The notes: generated from the letters alone by a model not told the origin. A stretch of DNA of 64,000 bases from Xylocopa sonorina (GCF_050948175.1 NW_027490243.1:496001-560000), one strand, 5' to 3'; counted from the stretch's first letter, positions 22,195 through 37,535 are shown. Numbers and translations: made by a program.

Positions 22195-25100
22195 CTTTGC
22201 TAGGGAATAGCGTCTGCAGATGTCTAGGTATCGTAGCAATAGAGTTCAAATGCTTCTTAAAACGAGATATTGCATCTCATATCTATGTTTCATGATAAGA
22301 TATAATATTCATTGCGAAGTGTTATGCATTCTTCGTCTACGATTCAAATGAATGTAAATGCGACACTTCCTTGCAAGGAAATAGCGTTTGCAGATGTCTA
22401 CGTATCGTAGCAATAGAGTTCTTATGATTCTTAAAACGCAATATCGCATCTCATTTCTATGTTTCATGGTAAGATATAATATGAGTTGCGAAGTGTCATG
22501 TGTTCCTCGTCTACACTTCAAATGAATGTAAATGCGACACTTCTTTGCGAGGAAATAGCGTCTTCAGATGTCTAGGTATCGTAGCAATAGAGTTCAAATG
22601 CTTCTTAAAACGAGATATTGCATCTCATATCTATGTTTCATTATAAGATATAATATACATTGCAAAGTGTTATGCATTCCTCGTATACGATTAAAACGAA
22701 TGTAAATGCGACACTTCTTTGCTAGGAAATAGCGTCCGCAGATGTCTAGGTATCGTAGCAATAGAGTTCAAATGCCTCTTAAAACGAGATATTGCATCTC
22801 ATATCTATGTTTCATGGTAAGATATATTATGATTTGCGAAGTGTTATGTATTCCTTGTCTACACATCAAATGAATGTAAATGCGACACTTCCCTGCAAGG
22901 AAATAGCGTTTGCAGATGTCTACCTATCGTAGCAATAGTGTTCTTATGATTCTTAAAACGCGATATCGTATCTCATTTCTATGTTTCATGGTAAGATATA
23001 ATATGATTTGCGAAGTGTTATGTATTCCTCGTCTGCACTTCAAATGAATGTAAATGTGACACTTCCTTGCTAGGAAATAGTGTCTGCAGATGTCTAGGTA
23101 TCGTAGCGATAGAGTTCTAGTGCTTCTTAGAACGCGATATCGCATCTCATTTCTATGTTTCATGGTAAGATATAATATGATTTGCGAAGTGTTATGTATT
23201 CCTCGTCTACACTTCAAATGTATGTAAATGCAACACTTCCTTGCAAGGAAATAGCGTTTTCAGTTGTCTACGTATCGTAGCAATAGTGTTCTTATGATTC
23301 TTAAAACGCGATATCGCATCTCATTTCTATGTTTCATGGTAAGATATAATATTATTTGCGAAGTGTTATGTATTCCTCGTCTACACTTCAAATGAATGTA
23401 AATGCGACACTTCCTTGCAAAGAAGTAGCGTTTGCAGATGTCTACATATCGTAGCAATAGATTTCTAATGCTTCTTAAAACGCGATATCGCATCTCATTT
23501 CTATGTTTCATGGTAAGATATAATATGATTTGCGAAGTGTTATGTATTCCTCGTCTACACATCAAATGAATGTAAATGCGACACTTCCTTGCTAGGTAAT
23601 AGCGTCTGCAGATGTCTAGGTATCGTAGCAATAGAGTTCAAATGCTTCTTAAAACGAGATATTGCACCTCATATCTATGTTTCATGATAAGATATAATAT
23701 ACATTGCGAAGTGTTATGCATTCCTCGTATACGATTCAAAGGAATGTAAATGCGACACTTCCTTGCAAGGAAATAGCGTTTTCAGTTGTCTTCGTATCGT
23801 AGCAATAGTGTTCTTATGATTCTTAAAACGCGATATCGCATCTCATTTCTATGTTTCATGGTAAGATATAATATGATTTGCGAATTGTTATGTATTCCTC
23901 GTCTACACATCAAATGAATGTAAATGCGACACTTCCTTGCAAGGAAATAGCGTTTGCAGATGTCTACCTATCGTAGCAATAGTGTTCTAATGCTTCTTAA
24001 AACGCGATATCGCACCTCATTTCTATGTTTCATGGTAAGATATAATATGATTTGCGAAGTGTCATGTATTCCTCGTCTACACATCAAATGAATGTAAATG
24101 CGACACTTCCTCGCTAGGAAATAGCGTTTGAAGATGTCTTCGTATCGTAGCAATAGATATCTAATGCTTCTTAAAACGCGATATCGCATCTCATTTCTAT
24201 GTTTCATGGTAAGATATAATATGATTTGCGAAGTGTCACGTATTCCTCGTCTACACTTCAAATGAATGTAAATGCGACACTTCCTTGCTAGGAAATAGCG
24301 TCTGCACATGTCTAGGTATCGAAGCAATGAAGTTCAAATGCTTCTTAAAACGAGATATTGCATCTCATATCTATGTTTCATGATAAGATGTAATATTCAT
24401 TGCGAAGTGTTATGCATTCCTCGTCTACGATTCAAATGAATGTAAATGCGACACTTCCTTGCAAGGAAATAGCGTTTGCAGATGTCTACGTATCGTAGCA
24501 ATAGAGTTCTTATGATTCGTAAAACGCGTTATCGCATCTCATTTCTATGTTTCATGGTAAGATATAATATGATTTGCCAAGTGTTATGTATTCCTCGTCT
24601 ATACTTCAAATGAATGTGAATGCGACACTTCCTCCCTAGGAAATAGCGTTTGCAGTGGTCTACGTATCGTAGCAATAGAGTTCTTATGATTCGTAAAACG
24701 CGTTATCGCATCTCATTTCTATGTTTCATGGTAAGATATAATATGATTTGCGAAGTGTCATGTATTCCTCGTCTACACTTCAAATGAATGTAAATGCGAC
24801 ACTTCCTTGCTAGGAAACAGTGACTGCAGATGCCTAGGTATCGTAGCAATAGAGTTCTTATGATCCTTAAAACGCGATATCGCATCTCATTTCTATGTTT
24901 CGTGGTAAGATATAATATGATTTGCGAAGTGTTATGTATTCCTCGTCTACACTTCATATGAATGTTAATGCGACACTTCCTTGCAAGGAAAGAGCGTTTG
25001 CAGATGTCTACGTATCGTAGAAGTATAGTTCGTATGATTCTTAAAACGCGATATCGCATCTCATTTCTATGTTTCATGTAAGATATAATATGATTTGCGA

Positions 25101-25359
25101 AGTGTTATCTACTCCTCGTCTACACTTCAAATGAATGTAAATGCGACACTTCCTTGAAAGGAAATACCGTCTGCAGATATCTAGGTATCGTTGCGATAGA
25201 GTTCTAATGCTTCTCAAAAGACAATATCGCATCTCATTTCTATGTTTCATGGTAAGATATAATATGATTTGCGAAGTGTTATGTATTCCTCGCCTACACT
25301 TCAATTGAATGTAAATGCGACACTTCCTTGCATGGAAATAGCGTTTGCAGATTTCTACG

Positions 25360-27447
25360 TATCGTAGCAATAGAGTTCTTATGATTCTTAAAATGCGATA
25401 TCGCATCTCATTTCTATGTTTCATGGTAAGATATAATATGATTTGCGAAGTGTTATGTATTCCTCGTTTACACTTCAAACGAATGTAAATGCGACACTTC
25501 CTTGCAAAGAAATAGCGTTTGCAGACGTCTACGTATCGTAGCAATAGATTTATTATGCTCCTTAAAACGCGATATCGCATCTCATTTCTATGTTTCATGG
25601 TAAGATATAACATGATTTGCGAAGTGTCATGTATTCCTCGTCTACACTTCAAATGATTGTAAATGCGGCACTTCCTTGCTAGGAAATAGCGTTTTCAGAT
25701 GTCTACGTATCGTAGCAATAGAGTTCTTATTATTCTTAAAACGCGATATCGCATCTCATTTCTATGTTTCATGGTAAGATATAATATGATTTGCGAAGTG
25801 TTATGTATTCCTCGTCAGCACTTCAAAGGAATGTGAATGCGACACTTCCTTGCTAGGAAATAGCGTCTGCAGATGTCTACGTATCGTAGCAATAGAGTTC
25901 TAATGCTTCTTAAAACGCGATATCACATCTCATTTCTATGTTTCATGGTAAGATATTATATGATTTGCGAAGTGTTATGTATTCCTCGTCTACACTTCAA
26001 ATGAATGTAAATGCGACACTTCCTTGCAAGGAAATAGCGTTTGCAGATGTCTACCTATCGTAGCAATAGGGTCCTAATGCTTCTTAAAACGCGATATCGC
26101 ATCTCATTTCTATGTTTCATGGTAAGATATAATATGATTTGCGAAGTGTTATGAATTCCTCGTCTACACTTCAAATGAATGTAAATGCGGCACTTCCTTG
26201 CTAGGAAATAGCGTCTGCAGATGTCTAGGTATCGTAGCAATAGAGTTCTTATGATTCTTAAAACGCGATATCGCATCTCATTTCTATGTTTCATGGTAAG
26301 ATATAATATGATTTGCGAAGTGTTATGTATTCCTCGTCAGCACTTCAAAGGAATGTGAATGCGACACTTCCTTGCTAGGAAATAGCGTCTGCAGATGTCT
26401 ACGTATCGTAGCAATAGAGTTCTTATGATTCTTAAAATGCGATATCGCATCTCATTTCTATGTTTCATGGTAAGATATAATATGATTTGCGAAGTGTTAT
26501 GTATTCCTCGTTTACACTTCAAACGAATGTAAATGCGACACATCCTTGCAAAGAAATAGCGTTTGCAGACGTCTACGTATCGTAGCAATAGATTTATAAT
26601 GCTCCTTAAAACGCGATATCGCATCTCATTTCTATGTTTCATGGTAAGATATAACATGATTTGCGAAGTGTCATGTATTCCTCGTCTACACTTCAAATGA
26701 TTGTAAATGCGGCACTTCCTTGCTAGGAAATAGCGTTTGCAGATGTCTACGTATCGTAGCAATAGAGTTCTTATGATTCTTAAAACGCGATATCGCATCT
26801 CATTTCTATGTTTCATGGTAAGATATAATATGATTTGCGAAGTGTTATGTATTCCTCGTCAGCACTTCAAAGGAATGTGAATGCGACACTTCCTTGCTAG
26901 GAAATAGCGTCTGCAGATGTCTACGTATCGTAGCAATAGAGTTCTAATGCTTCTTAAAACGCGATATCACATCTCATTTCTATGTTTCATGGTAAGATAT
27001 TATATGATTTGCGAAGTGTTATGTATTCCTCGTCTACACTTCAAATGAATGTAAATGCGACACTTCCTTGCAAGGAAATAGCGTTTGCAGATGTCTACCT
27101 ATCGTAGCAATAGGGTCCTAATGCTTCTTAAAACGCGATATCGCATCTCATTTCTATGTTTCATGGTAAGATATAATATGATTTGCGAAGTGTTATGAAT
27201 TCCTCGTCTACACTTCAAATGAATGTAAATGCGGCACTTCCTTGCTAGGAAATAGCGTCTGCAGATGTCTAGGTATCGTAGCAATAGAGTTCTTATGATT
27301 CTTAAAACGCGATATCGCATCTCATTTCTATGTTTCATGGTAAGATATAATATGATTTGCGAAGTGTTATGTATTCCTCGTCAGCACTTCAAAGGAATGT
27401 GAATGCGACACTTCCTTGCTAGGAAATAGCGTCTGCAGATGTCTACG
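25360..27447. repeat. Tandem 6-monomer higher-order repeat (1044 bp, two copies)
   Basis: The marker CTCGTCAGCACTTC is at 25811 and 26855, exactly 1044 bp apart. The TTTACACTTC, GATTTAT(T/A)ATGCTCC, GATTGTAAATGCGGC and GGGTCCTAATGC variants repeat at the same spacing. The copies are almost identical, suggesting a recent event. Related pieces recur at about 29.9-30.9 kb and 34.4-35.7 kb. Confidence 0.9.
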
Positions 27448-29035
27448 TATCGTAGCAATAGAGTTCTTATGATTCTTAAAACGCGATATCGCATCTCATT
27501 TCTATGTTTCATGGTAAGATATAATATGATTTGCGAAGTGTTATGTATTCCTCGTCTACACATCAAATGAATGTAAATGCGACACTTCCTTGCAAGGAAA
27601 TAGCGTTTGCAGATGTCTACGTAACGTAGCAATAGAGTTCTTATGATTCTTAATACGCGATATCGCATCTCATTTCTATGTTTCATGGTAAGATATAATA
27701 TGATTTGCGATGTGTTATGTATTCCTCGTCTACACTTCAAATGAATGTGAATGCGATACTTCCTCGCTAGGAAATAGCGTTTGCAGATGTCTGCGTATCG
27801 TAGCAATAGAGTTCATATGATTCTTAAAACGCGATATCGCATCTCATTTCTATGTTTCATGGTAAGATATAACATGATTTGCGAAGTGTTATGTATTCCT
27901 CGTCTACACTTCAAATGAATGTAAATGCGACACTTCCTTGCTAGGAAATAGCGTCTGCAGATGTCTAGGTATCGTAGCCATAGTGTTCTAATGCTTCTTA
28001 AAACGAGATATTGCATCTCATATCTATGTTTCATGATAAGATATAATATTCATTGCGAAGTATTAAGCATTCCTCGTCTACGATTCAAATTAACGTAAAT
28101 GCGACACATTCTTGCAAGGAAATAGCGTTTGCAGATGTCTACGTATCGAAGCAATAGAGTTCGAATGCTTCTTAAAACGAGATATTGCATCTCTATGTTT
28201 CATGATAAGATATAATATTCATTGCGAAGTGTTATGCATTCCTCGTCTACGATTCAAATGAATGTAAATGCGACACTTCCTTGCAAGGAAATAGCGTTTG
28301 CAGATGTCTACCTATCGTAGCAATAGAGTTCTAATGCTTCTTAAAACGAGATATTGCATCTCATATCTATGTTTCATGATAAGATATAATATTCATTGCG
28401 AAGTATTAAGCATTCCTCGTCTACGATTCAAATTAACGTAAATGCGACACATTCTTGCAAGGAAATAGCGTTTGCAGATGTCTACGTATCGAAGCAATAG
28501 AGTTCGAATGCTTCTTAAAACGAGATATTGCATCTCTATGTTTCATGATAAGATATAATATTCATTGCGAAGTGTTATGCATTCCTCGTCTACGATTCAA
28601 ATGAATGTAAATGCGACACTTCCTTGCAAGGAAATAGCGTTTGCAGATGTCTACCTATCGTAGCAATAGAGTTCTAATGCTTCTTAAAACGCGATATCGC
28701 ACCTCATTTCTATGTTTCATGGTAAGATATAATATGATTTGCGAAGTGTCATGTATTCCTCGTCTACACTTCAAATGAATGTAAATGCGACACTTCCTTG
28801 CTAGGAAATAACGTCTGCACATGTCTAGGTATCGTAGCAATAGAGTTCTAATGCTTCTTAAAACGCGATATCGCATCTCATATCTATGTTTCATGATAAG
28901 ATATAATATTCATTGCGAAGTGTTATGCATTCCTCGTATGCGATACAAATGAATGTAAATGCGACACTTCCTTGCAAGGAAATAGCGTTTGCAGATGTCT
29001 ACGTATCGTAGCAATAGAGTTCTTATGATCCTTAA
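27006..29035. repeat. Segmental duplication, copy 1 (partner at 30476-32680)
   Basis: The match to 30476 onward has offset 3470, that is 20 monomers minus two 5-bp deletions. After 28811 the offset becomes 3644 because the partner has one extra monomer. It includes the GGGTCCTAATGC, GTAACGTAGC and GCCATAGTG private variants. Confidence 0.88.
28061..28580. repeat. 343-bp dimer repeat with a shared 5-bp deletion
   Basis: TATTAAGCATTCC starts at 28061 and 28404, 343 bp apart (348 - 5). Each dimer has a D monomer reading GCATCTCTATG where others read GCATCTCATATCTATG. The pair appears again at about 31530-32050. Confidence 0.85.
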
Positions 29036-29159
29036 AACGCGATATCGCATCTCATTTTTTTGTTTCGTGGTAAGATATATTATGATTTGCGAAGTGTTAT
29101 GTATTCCTCGTCTACACTTCAAATGAATGTGAATGCGACACTTCCTCTCTAGGAATTAG

Positions 29160-29940
29160 CGTTTGCAAATGTCTACCTATCGTAGCATTAGATCTCTAAT
29201 GCTTCTTAAAACGCGATATCGCATCTCATTTCTATGTTTCATGGTAAGATATAATATGACTTGCGAAGTGTCATGTATTCCTCGTCTACACTTCAAATGA
29301 ATGCAAATACGACACTTCCTTGCTAGCAAATAGCGTCTGCAGATGTCTAGGTATCGTAGCAATAGAGTACAAATGCTCCTTAAAACGAGATATAGCATCT
29401 CATATCTATGTTTCTTGATACGATATAATATTCATTGCGAAGTGTTATGCATTCCTCGTATACGTTTCAAATGAATGTAAATGCGACACTTCCTTCCAAG
29501 GAAATAGCGTTTGCAGATGTCTACCTATCGTAGCAATAGTGTTCTTATGATTCTTAAAACGCGATATCGCATCTCATTTCTATGTTTCATGGTAATATAT
29601 AATATGATTTGCGAAGTGTTATGCATTCCTCGTCTACGATTCAAATGAATGTAAATGCGACACTTCCTTGCAAGGAAATAGCGTTTGCAGATGTCTACGT
29701 ATCGTAGCAATGGAGTTCTTATGATACTTAAAACGCGATGTCGCATCTCATTTCTATGTTTCATGGTAAGATATAATATGATTTGCGATGTGTCATGTAT
29801 TCCTCGTCTACACTTCAAATGAATGTGAATGCGACACTTCCTTGCAAGCAAATAGCGTTTGCAGATATCTACGTATCGTAGCAATAGAGTTCATATGATT
29901 CTTAAAACGCGATATCGCATCTCATTTCTATGTTTCATGG
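29160..29940. repeat. Dispersed block copy, related to 39070-39850 and 49.99 kb
   Basis: It matches 39070-39850 with offset 9908 (57 monomers minus the two 5-bp deletions). Diagnostic strings are GCATTAGATCTC, GCAAATACGAC, TTTCTTGATACG, CGTATACGTTTC and GATACTTAAAACGCGATG. A diverged version opens the right array at about 16660-17950. Confidence 0.82.
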
Positions 29941-30475
29941 TAAGATATAATATGATTTGCGAAGTGTTATGTATTCCTCGTTTACACTTCAAACGAATGT
30001 AAATGCGACACTTCCTTGCAAAGAAATAGCGTTTGCAGACGTCTACGTATCGTAGCAATAGATTTATAATGCTCCTTAAAACGCGATATCGCATCTCATT
30101 TCTATGTTTCATGGTAAGATATAACATGATTTGCGAAGTGTCATGTATTCCTCGTCTACACTTCAAATGATTGTAAATGCGGCACTTCCTTGCTAGGAAA
30201 TAGCGTTTGCAGATGTCTACGTATCGTAGCAATAGAGTTCTTATGATTCTTAAAACGCGATATCGCATCTCATTTCTATGTTTCATGGTAAGATATAATA
30301 TGATTTGCGAAGTGTTATGTATTCCTCGTCAGCACTTCAAAGGAATGTGAATGCGACACTTCCTTGCTAGGAAATAGCGTCTGCAGATGTCTACGTATCG
30401 TAGCAATAGAGTTCTTATGATCCTTAAAACGCGATATCGCATCTCATTTCTATGTTTCGTGGTAAGATATAATAT

Positions 30476-32680
30476 GATTTGCGAAGTGTTATGTATTCCT
30501 CGTCTACACTTCAAATGAATGTAAATGCGACACTTCCTTGCAAGGAAATAGCGTTTGCAGATGTCTACCTATCGTAGCAATAGGGTCCTAATGCTTCTTA
30601 AAACGCGATATCGCATCTCATTTCTATGTTTCATGGTAAGATATAATATGATTTGCGAAGTGTTATGAATTCCTCGTCTACACTTCAAATGAATGTAAAT
30701 GCGGCACTTCCTTGCTAGGAAATAGCGTCTGCAGATGTCTAGGTATCGTAGCAATAGAGTTCTTATGATTCTTAAAACGCGATATCGCATCTCATTTCTA
30801 TGTTTCATGGTAAGATATAATATGATTTGCGAAGTGTTATGTATTCCTCGTCAGCACTTCAAAGGAATGTGAATGCGACACTTCCTTGCTAGGAAATAGC
30901 GTCTGCAGATGTCTACGTATCGTAGCAATAGAGTTCTTATGATTCTTAAAACGCGATATCGCATCTCATTTCTATGTTTCATGGTAAGATATAATATGAT
31001 TTGCGAAGTGTTATGTATTCCTCGTCTACACATCAAATGAATGTAAATGCGACACTTCCTTGCAAGGAAATAGCGTTTGCAGATGTCTACGTAACGTAGC
31101 AATAGAGTTCTTATGATTCTTAATACGCGATATCGCATCTCATTTCTATGTTTCATGGTAAGATATAATATGATTTGCGATGTGTTATGTATTCCTGGTC
31201 TACACTTCAAATGAATGTGAATGCGATACTTCCTCGCTAGGAAATAGCGTTTGCAGATGTCTGCGTATCGTAGCAATAGAGTTCATATGATTCTTAAAAC
31301 GCGATATCGCATCTCATTTCTATGTTTCATGGTAAGATATAACATGATTTGCGAAGTGTTATGTATTCCTCGTCTACACTTCAAATGAATGTAAATGCGA
31401 CACTTCCTTGCTAGGAAATAGCGTCTGCAGATGTCTAGGTATCGTAGCCATAGTGTTCTAATGCTTCTTAAAACGAGATATTGCATCTCATATCTATGTT
31501 TCATGATAAGATATAATATTCATTGCGAAGTATTAAGCATTCCTCGTCTACGATTCAAATTAACGTAAATGCGACACATTCTTGCAAGGAAATAGCGTTT
31601 GCAGATGTTTACGTATCGAAGCAATAGAGTTCGAATGCTTCTTAAAACGAGATATTGCATCTCTATGTTTCATGATAAGATATAATATTCATTGCGAAGT
31701 GTTATGCATTCCTCGTCTACGATTCAAATGAATGTAAATGCGACACTTCCTTGCAAGGAAATAGCGTTTGCAGATGTCTACCTATCGTAGCAATAGAGTT
31801 CTAATGCTTCTTAAAACGAGATATTGCATCTCATATCTATGTTTCATGATAAGATATAATATTCATTGCGAAGTATTAAGCATTCCTCGTCTACGATTCA
31901 AATTAACGTAAATGCGACACATTCTTGCAAGGAAATAGCGTTTGCAGATGTCTACGTATCGAAGCAATAGAGTTCGAATGCTTCTTAAAACGAGATATTG
32001 CATCTCTATGTTTCATGATAAGATATAATATTCATTGCGAAGTGTTATGCATTCCTCGTCTACGATTCAAATGAATGTAAATGCGACACTTCCTTGCAAG
32101 GAAATAGCGTTTGCAGATGTCTACCTATCGTAGCAATAGAGTTCTAATGCTTCTTAAAACGCGATATCGCACCTCATTTCTATGTTTCATGGTAAGATAT
32201 AATATGATTTGCGAAGTGTCATGTATTCCTCGTCTACACTTCAAATGAATGTAAATGCGACACTTCCTCGCTAGGAAATATCGTTTGAAGATGTCTTCGT
32301 ATCGTAGCAATAGATATCTAATGCTTCTTAAAACGCGATATCGCATCTCATTTCTATGTTTCATGGTAAGATAAAATATGATTTGCGAAGTGTCACGTAT
32401 TCCTCGTCTACACTTCAAATGAATGTAAATGCGACACTTCCTTGCTAGGAAATAACGTCTGCACATGTCTAGGTATCGTAGCAATAGAGTTCTAATGCTT
32501 CTTAAAACGCGATATCGCATCTCATATCTATGTTTCATGATAAGATATAATATTCATTGCGAAGTGTTATGCATTCCTCGTATGCGATACAAATGAATGT
32601 AAATGCGACACTTCCTTGCAAGGAAATAGCGTTTGCAGATGTCTACGTATCGTAGCAATAGAGTTATTATGATCCTTAAA
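30476..32680. repeat. Segmental duplication, copy 2
   Basis: Partner of 27006-29035. It carries one additional monomer (with TATCGTTTGAAG, around 32270-32440). It holds the same 5-bp-deleted D monomers (near 31660 and 32005) as copy 1 (near 28190 and 28535). Confidence 0.88.
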
Positions 32681-34229
32681 ACGCGATGTCGCACCTCATT
32701 TCTATGTTTCATGGTAAGATATAATATGATTTGCGAAGTGTCATGTATTCCTCGTCTACACTTCAAATGAATGTAAATGCGACACTTCCTTGCAAGCAAA
32801 TAGCGTTTGCAGATGTCTACGTATCGTAGCAATAGAGTTCATATGATTCTTAAAACGCGATATCGCATCTCATTTCTATGTTTCATGGTAGGATATAATG
32901 TGATTTGCGAACTGTCATGTATTCCTCGTCTACACTTCAAATGAATGTAAATGCCACACTTCCTTCCAAGGAAATAGCGTTTGCAGATGTCTACGTATCG
33001 TAGCAATAGATTTCTAATGCTTCTTAAAACGCGATATCGCATCTCATTTCTATGGTTCATGGTAAGATATAATATTATTTGCGAAGTGCTATGTATTCCT
33101 CGTCCACACTTCAAATGAATGTAAATGCGATACTTCCTCGCTAGGAAATAGCGTTTGCAGATGTTTACGTATCGTAGCAATAGCTTTCTAATGCTCCTTA
33201 AAACGCGATTTCGCATCTCATTTCTATGTTTCATGGTAAGATATAATTTGATTTGCGAAGTGTTATGTATTCCTCGTCTACACTTCAAACGAATGTGAAT
33301 GCGACACTTCCTCGCTAGCAAATAGCGTTTGCAGATGTCTACGTATCGTAGCAAGAGACTTCTAAAGCTTCTTAAAACGCGATATCGCATCTCATTTCTA
33401 TGTTTCATGGTAAGATATAACATGATTTGCGAAGTGTTATGTATTCCTCGTCTACACTTCAAATGAATGTGGATGCGATACTTCCTCGCTAGGAAATAGC
33501 GTTTGCAGATGTCTACGTATCGTAGCAATAGCTTTCTAATGCTTCTTAAAACGCAATACCGCAACTCATTTCTATGTTTCATGGTAAGATATAATGTGAT
33601 TTGCGAAGTGTTATGTATTCCTCGTCTACACTTCAAATGAATGTAAATGCGACACTTCCTTGCTAGGAAATAGCGTCTGCAGATGTCTAGGTATCGTAGC
33701 AATAGAGTTCAAGTGCTTCTTAAAACGAGATATTGCATCTCATATCTATGTTTCGTGATAAGATATAATATTCATTGCGAAGTGTTATGCATTCCTCGTC
33801 TACGATTCAGATGAATGTAAATGCGACACTTCCTCGCTAGGAAATAGCGTTTGCAGATGTCTACGTATTGTAGCAACAGAGTTCTTATGATTCGTAAAAC
33901 GCGTTATCGCATCTCATTTCTATGTTTCATGGTAAGATATAATATGATTTGCCAAGTGTTATGTATTCCTCGTCTATACTTCAAATGAATGTGAATGCGA
34001 CACTTCCTCCCTAGGAAATAGCGTTTGCAGTGGTCTACGTATCGTAGCAATAGAGTTCTTATGATTCGTAAAACGCGTTATCGCATCTCATTTCTATGTT
34101 TCATGGTAAGATATAATATGATTTGCGAAGTGTCATGTATTCCTCGTCTAGACTTCAAATGAATGTAAATGCGACACTTCCTTGCTAGGAAATAGTGACT
34201 GCAGATGCCTAGGTATCGTAGCAATAGAG
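32390..34229. repeat. Segmental duplication with 3306-bp (19-monomer) offset, copy 1
   Basis: TGTCACGTAT is at 32391 and 35697, 3306 bp apart. The match continues through the GGTAGGATATAATGTG, GGTTCATGG, TTTGATTT and AACAGAGTTC variants. It ends after GTGACTGCAGATGCC, near 34229 against 37535. Confidence 0.9.
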
Positions 34230-35695
34230 TTCTTATGATCCTTAAAACGCGATATCGCATCTCATTTCTATGTTTCGTGGTAAGATATAATATGATTTGC
34301 GAAGTGTTATGTATTCCTCGTCTACACTTCATATGAATGTTAATGCGACACTTCCTTGCAAGGAAAGAGCGTTTGCAGATGTCTACGTATCGTAGCAATA
34401 GGGTCCTAATGCTTCTTAAAACGCGATATCGCATCTCATTTCTATGTTTCATGGTAAGATATAATATGATTTGCGAAGTGTTATGAATTCCTCGTCTACA
34501 CTTCAAATGAATGTAAATGCGGCACTTCCTTGCTAGGAAATAGCGTCTGCAGATGTCTAGGTATCGTAGCAATAGAGTTCTTATGATTCTTAAAACGCGA
34601 TATCGCATCTCATTTCTATGTTTCATGGTAAGATATAATATGATTTGCGAAGTGTTATGTATTCCTCGTCAGCACTTCAAAGGAATGTGAATGCGACACT
34701 TCCTTGCTAGGAAATAGCGTCTGCAGATGTCTACGTATCGTAGCAATAGAGTTCTTATGATTCTTAAAATGCGATATCGCATCTCATTTCTATGTTTCAT
34801 GGTAAGATATAATATGATTTGCGAAGTGTTATGTATTCCTCGTTTACACTTCAAACGAATGTAAATGCGACACTTCCTTGCAAAGAAATAGCGTTTGCAG
34901 ACGTCTACGTATCGTAGCAATAGATTTATAATGCTCCTTAAAACGCGATATCGCATCTCATTTCTATGTTTCATGGTAAGATATAACATGATTTGCGAAG
35001 TGTCATGTATTCCTCGTCTACACTTCAAATGATTGTAAATGCGGCACTTCCTTGCTAGGAAATAGCGTTTGCAGATGTCTACGTATCGTAGCAATAGAGT
35101 TCTTATGATTCTTAAAACGCGATATCGCATCTCATTTCTATGTTTTATGGTAAGATATAATATGATTTGCGAAGTGTTATGTATTCCTCGTCAGCACTTC
35201 AAAGGAATGTGAATGCGACACTTCCTTGCTAGGAAATAGCGTCTGCAGATGTCTACGTATCGTAGCAATAGAGTTCTAATGCTTCTTAAAACGCGTAATC
35301 ACATCTCATTTCTATGTTTCATGGTAAGTTATTATATGATTTGCGAAGTGTTATGTATTCCTCGTCTACACTTCAAATGAAGGTAAATGCGACACTTCCT
35401 TGCAAGGAAATAGCGTTTGCAGATGTCTACCTATCGTAGCAATAGGGTCCTAATGCTTCTTAAAACGCGATATCGCATCTCATTTCTATGTTTCATGGTA
35501 AGATATAATATGATTTGCGAAGTGTTATGAATTCCTCGTCTACACTTCAAATGAATGTAAATGCGGCACTTCCTTGCTAGGAAATAGCGTCTGCAGATGT
35601 CTACGTATCGTAGCAATAGAGTTCTTATGATTCTTAAAATGCGATATCGCATCTCATTTCTATGTTTCATGGTAAGATATAATATGATTTGCGAA

Positions 35696-37535
35696 GTGTC
35701 ACGTATTCCTCGTCTACACTTCAAATGAATGTAAATGCGACACTTCCTTGCTAGGAAATAACGTCTGCACATGTCTAGGTATCGTAGCAATAGAGTTCTA
35801 ATGCTTCTTAAAACGCGATATCGCATCTCATATCTATGTTTCATGATAAGATATAATATTCATTGCGAAGTGTTATGCATTCCTCGTATGCGATACAAAT
35901 GAATGTAAATGCGACACTTCCTTGCAAGGAAATAGCGTTTGCAGATGTCTACGTATCGTAGCAATAGAGTTCTTATGATCCTTAAAACGCGATGTCGCAC
36001 CTCATTTCTATGTTTCATGGTAAGATATAATATGATTTGCGAAGTGTCATGTATTCCTCGTCTACACTTCAAATGAATGTGAATGCGACACTTCCTTGCA
36101 AGCAAATAGCGTTTGCAGATGTCTACGTATCGTAGCAATAGAGTTCATATGATTCTTAAAACGCGATATCGCATTTCATTTCTATGTTTCATGGTAGGAT
36201 ATAATGTGATTTGCGAACTGTCATGTATTCCTCGTCTACACTTCAAATGAATGTAAATGCCACACTTCCTTCCAAGGAAATAGCGTTTGCAGATGTCTAC
36301 GTATCGTAGCAATAGATTTCTAATGCTTCTTAAAACGCGATATCGCATCTCATTTCTATGGTTCATGGTAAGATATAATATTATTTGCGAAGTGCTATGT
36401 ATTCCTCGTCCACACTTCAAATGAATGTAAATGCGATACTTCCTCGCTAGGAAATAGCGTTTGCAGATGTTTACGTATCGTAGCAATAGCTTTCTAATGC
36501 TCCTTAAAACGCGATTTCGCATCTCATTTCTATGTTTCATGGTAAGATATAATTTGATTTGCGAAGTGTTATGTATTCCTCGTCTACACTTCAAACGAAT
36601 GTGAATGCGACACTTCCTCGCTAGCAAATAGCGTTTGCAGATGTCTACGTATCGTAGCAAGAGACTTCTAAAGCTTCTTAAAACGCGATATCGCATCTCA
36701 TTTCTATGTTTCATGGTAAGATATAACATGATTTGCGAAGTGTTATGTATTCCTCGTCTACACTTCAAATGAATGTGGATGCGATACTTCCTCGCTAGGA
36801 AATAGCGTTTGCAGATGTCTACGTATCGTAGCAATAGCTTTCTAATGCTTCTTAAAACGCAATATCGCAACTCATTTCTATGTTTCATGGTAAGATATAA
36901 TGTGATTTGCGAAGTGTTATGTATTCCTCGTCTACACTTCAAATGAATGTAAATGCGACACTTCCTTGCTAGGAAATAGCGTCTGCAGATGTCTAGGTAT
37001 CGTAGCAATAGAGTTCAAGTGCTTCTTAAAACGAGATATTGCATCTCATATCTATGTTTCGTGATAAGATATAATATTCATTGCGAAGTGTTATGCATTC
37101 CTCGTCTACGATTCAGATGAATGTAAATGCGACACTTCCTCGCTAGGAAATAGCGTTTGCAGATGTCTACGTATTGTAGCAACAGAGTTCTTATGATTCG
37201 TAAAACGCGTTATCGCATCTCATTTCTATGTTTCATGGTAAGATATAATATGATTTGCCAAGTGTTATGTATTCCTCGTCTATACTTCAAATGAATGTGA
37301 ATGCGACACTTCCTCCCTAGGAAATAGCGTTTGCAGTGGTCTACGTATCGTAGCAATAGAGTTCTTATGATTCGTAAAACGCGTTATCGCATCTCATTTC
37401 TATGTTTCATGGTAAGATATAATATGATTTGCGAAGTGTCATGTATTCCTCGTCTACACTTCAAATGAATGTAAATGCGACACTTCCTTGCTAGGAAATA
37501 GTGACTGCAGATGCCTAGGTATCGTAGCAATAGAG
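35696..37535. repeat. Segmental duplication with 3306-bp offset, copy 2
   Basis: Partner of 32390-34229 with only scattered single-base differences, for example ATTTCATT for ATCTCATT near 36175. About 1.84 kb is shared. Confidence 0.9.
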
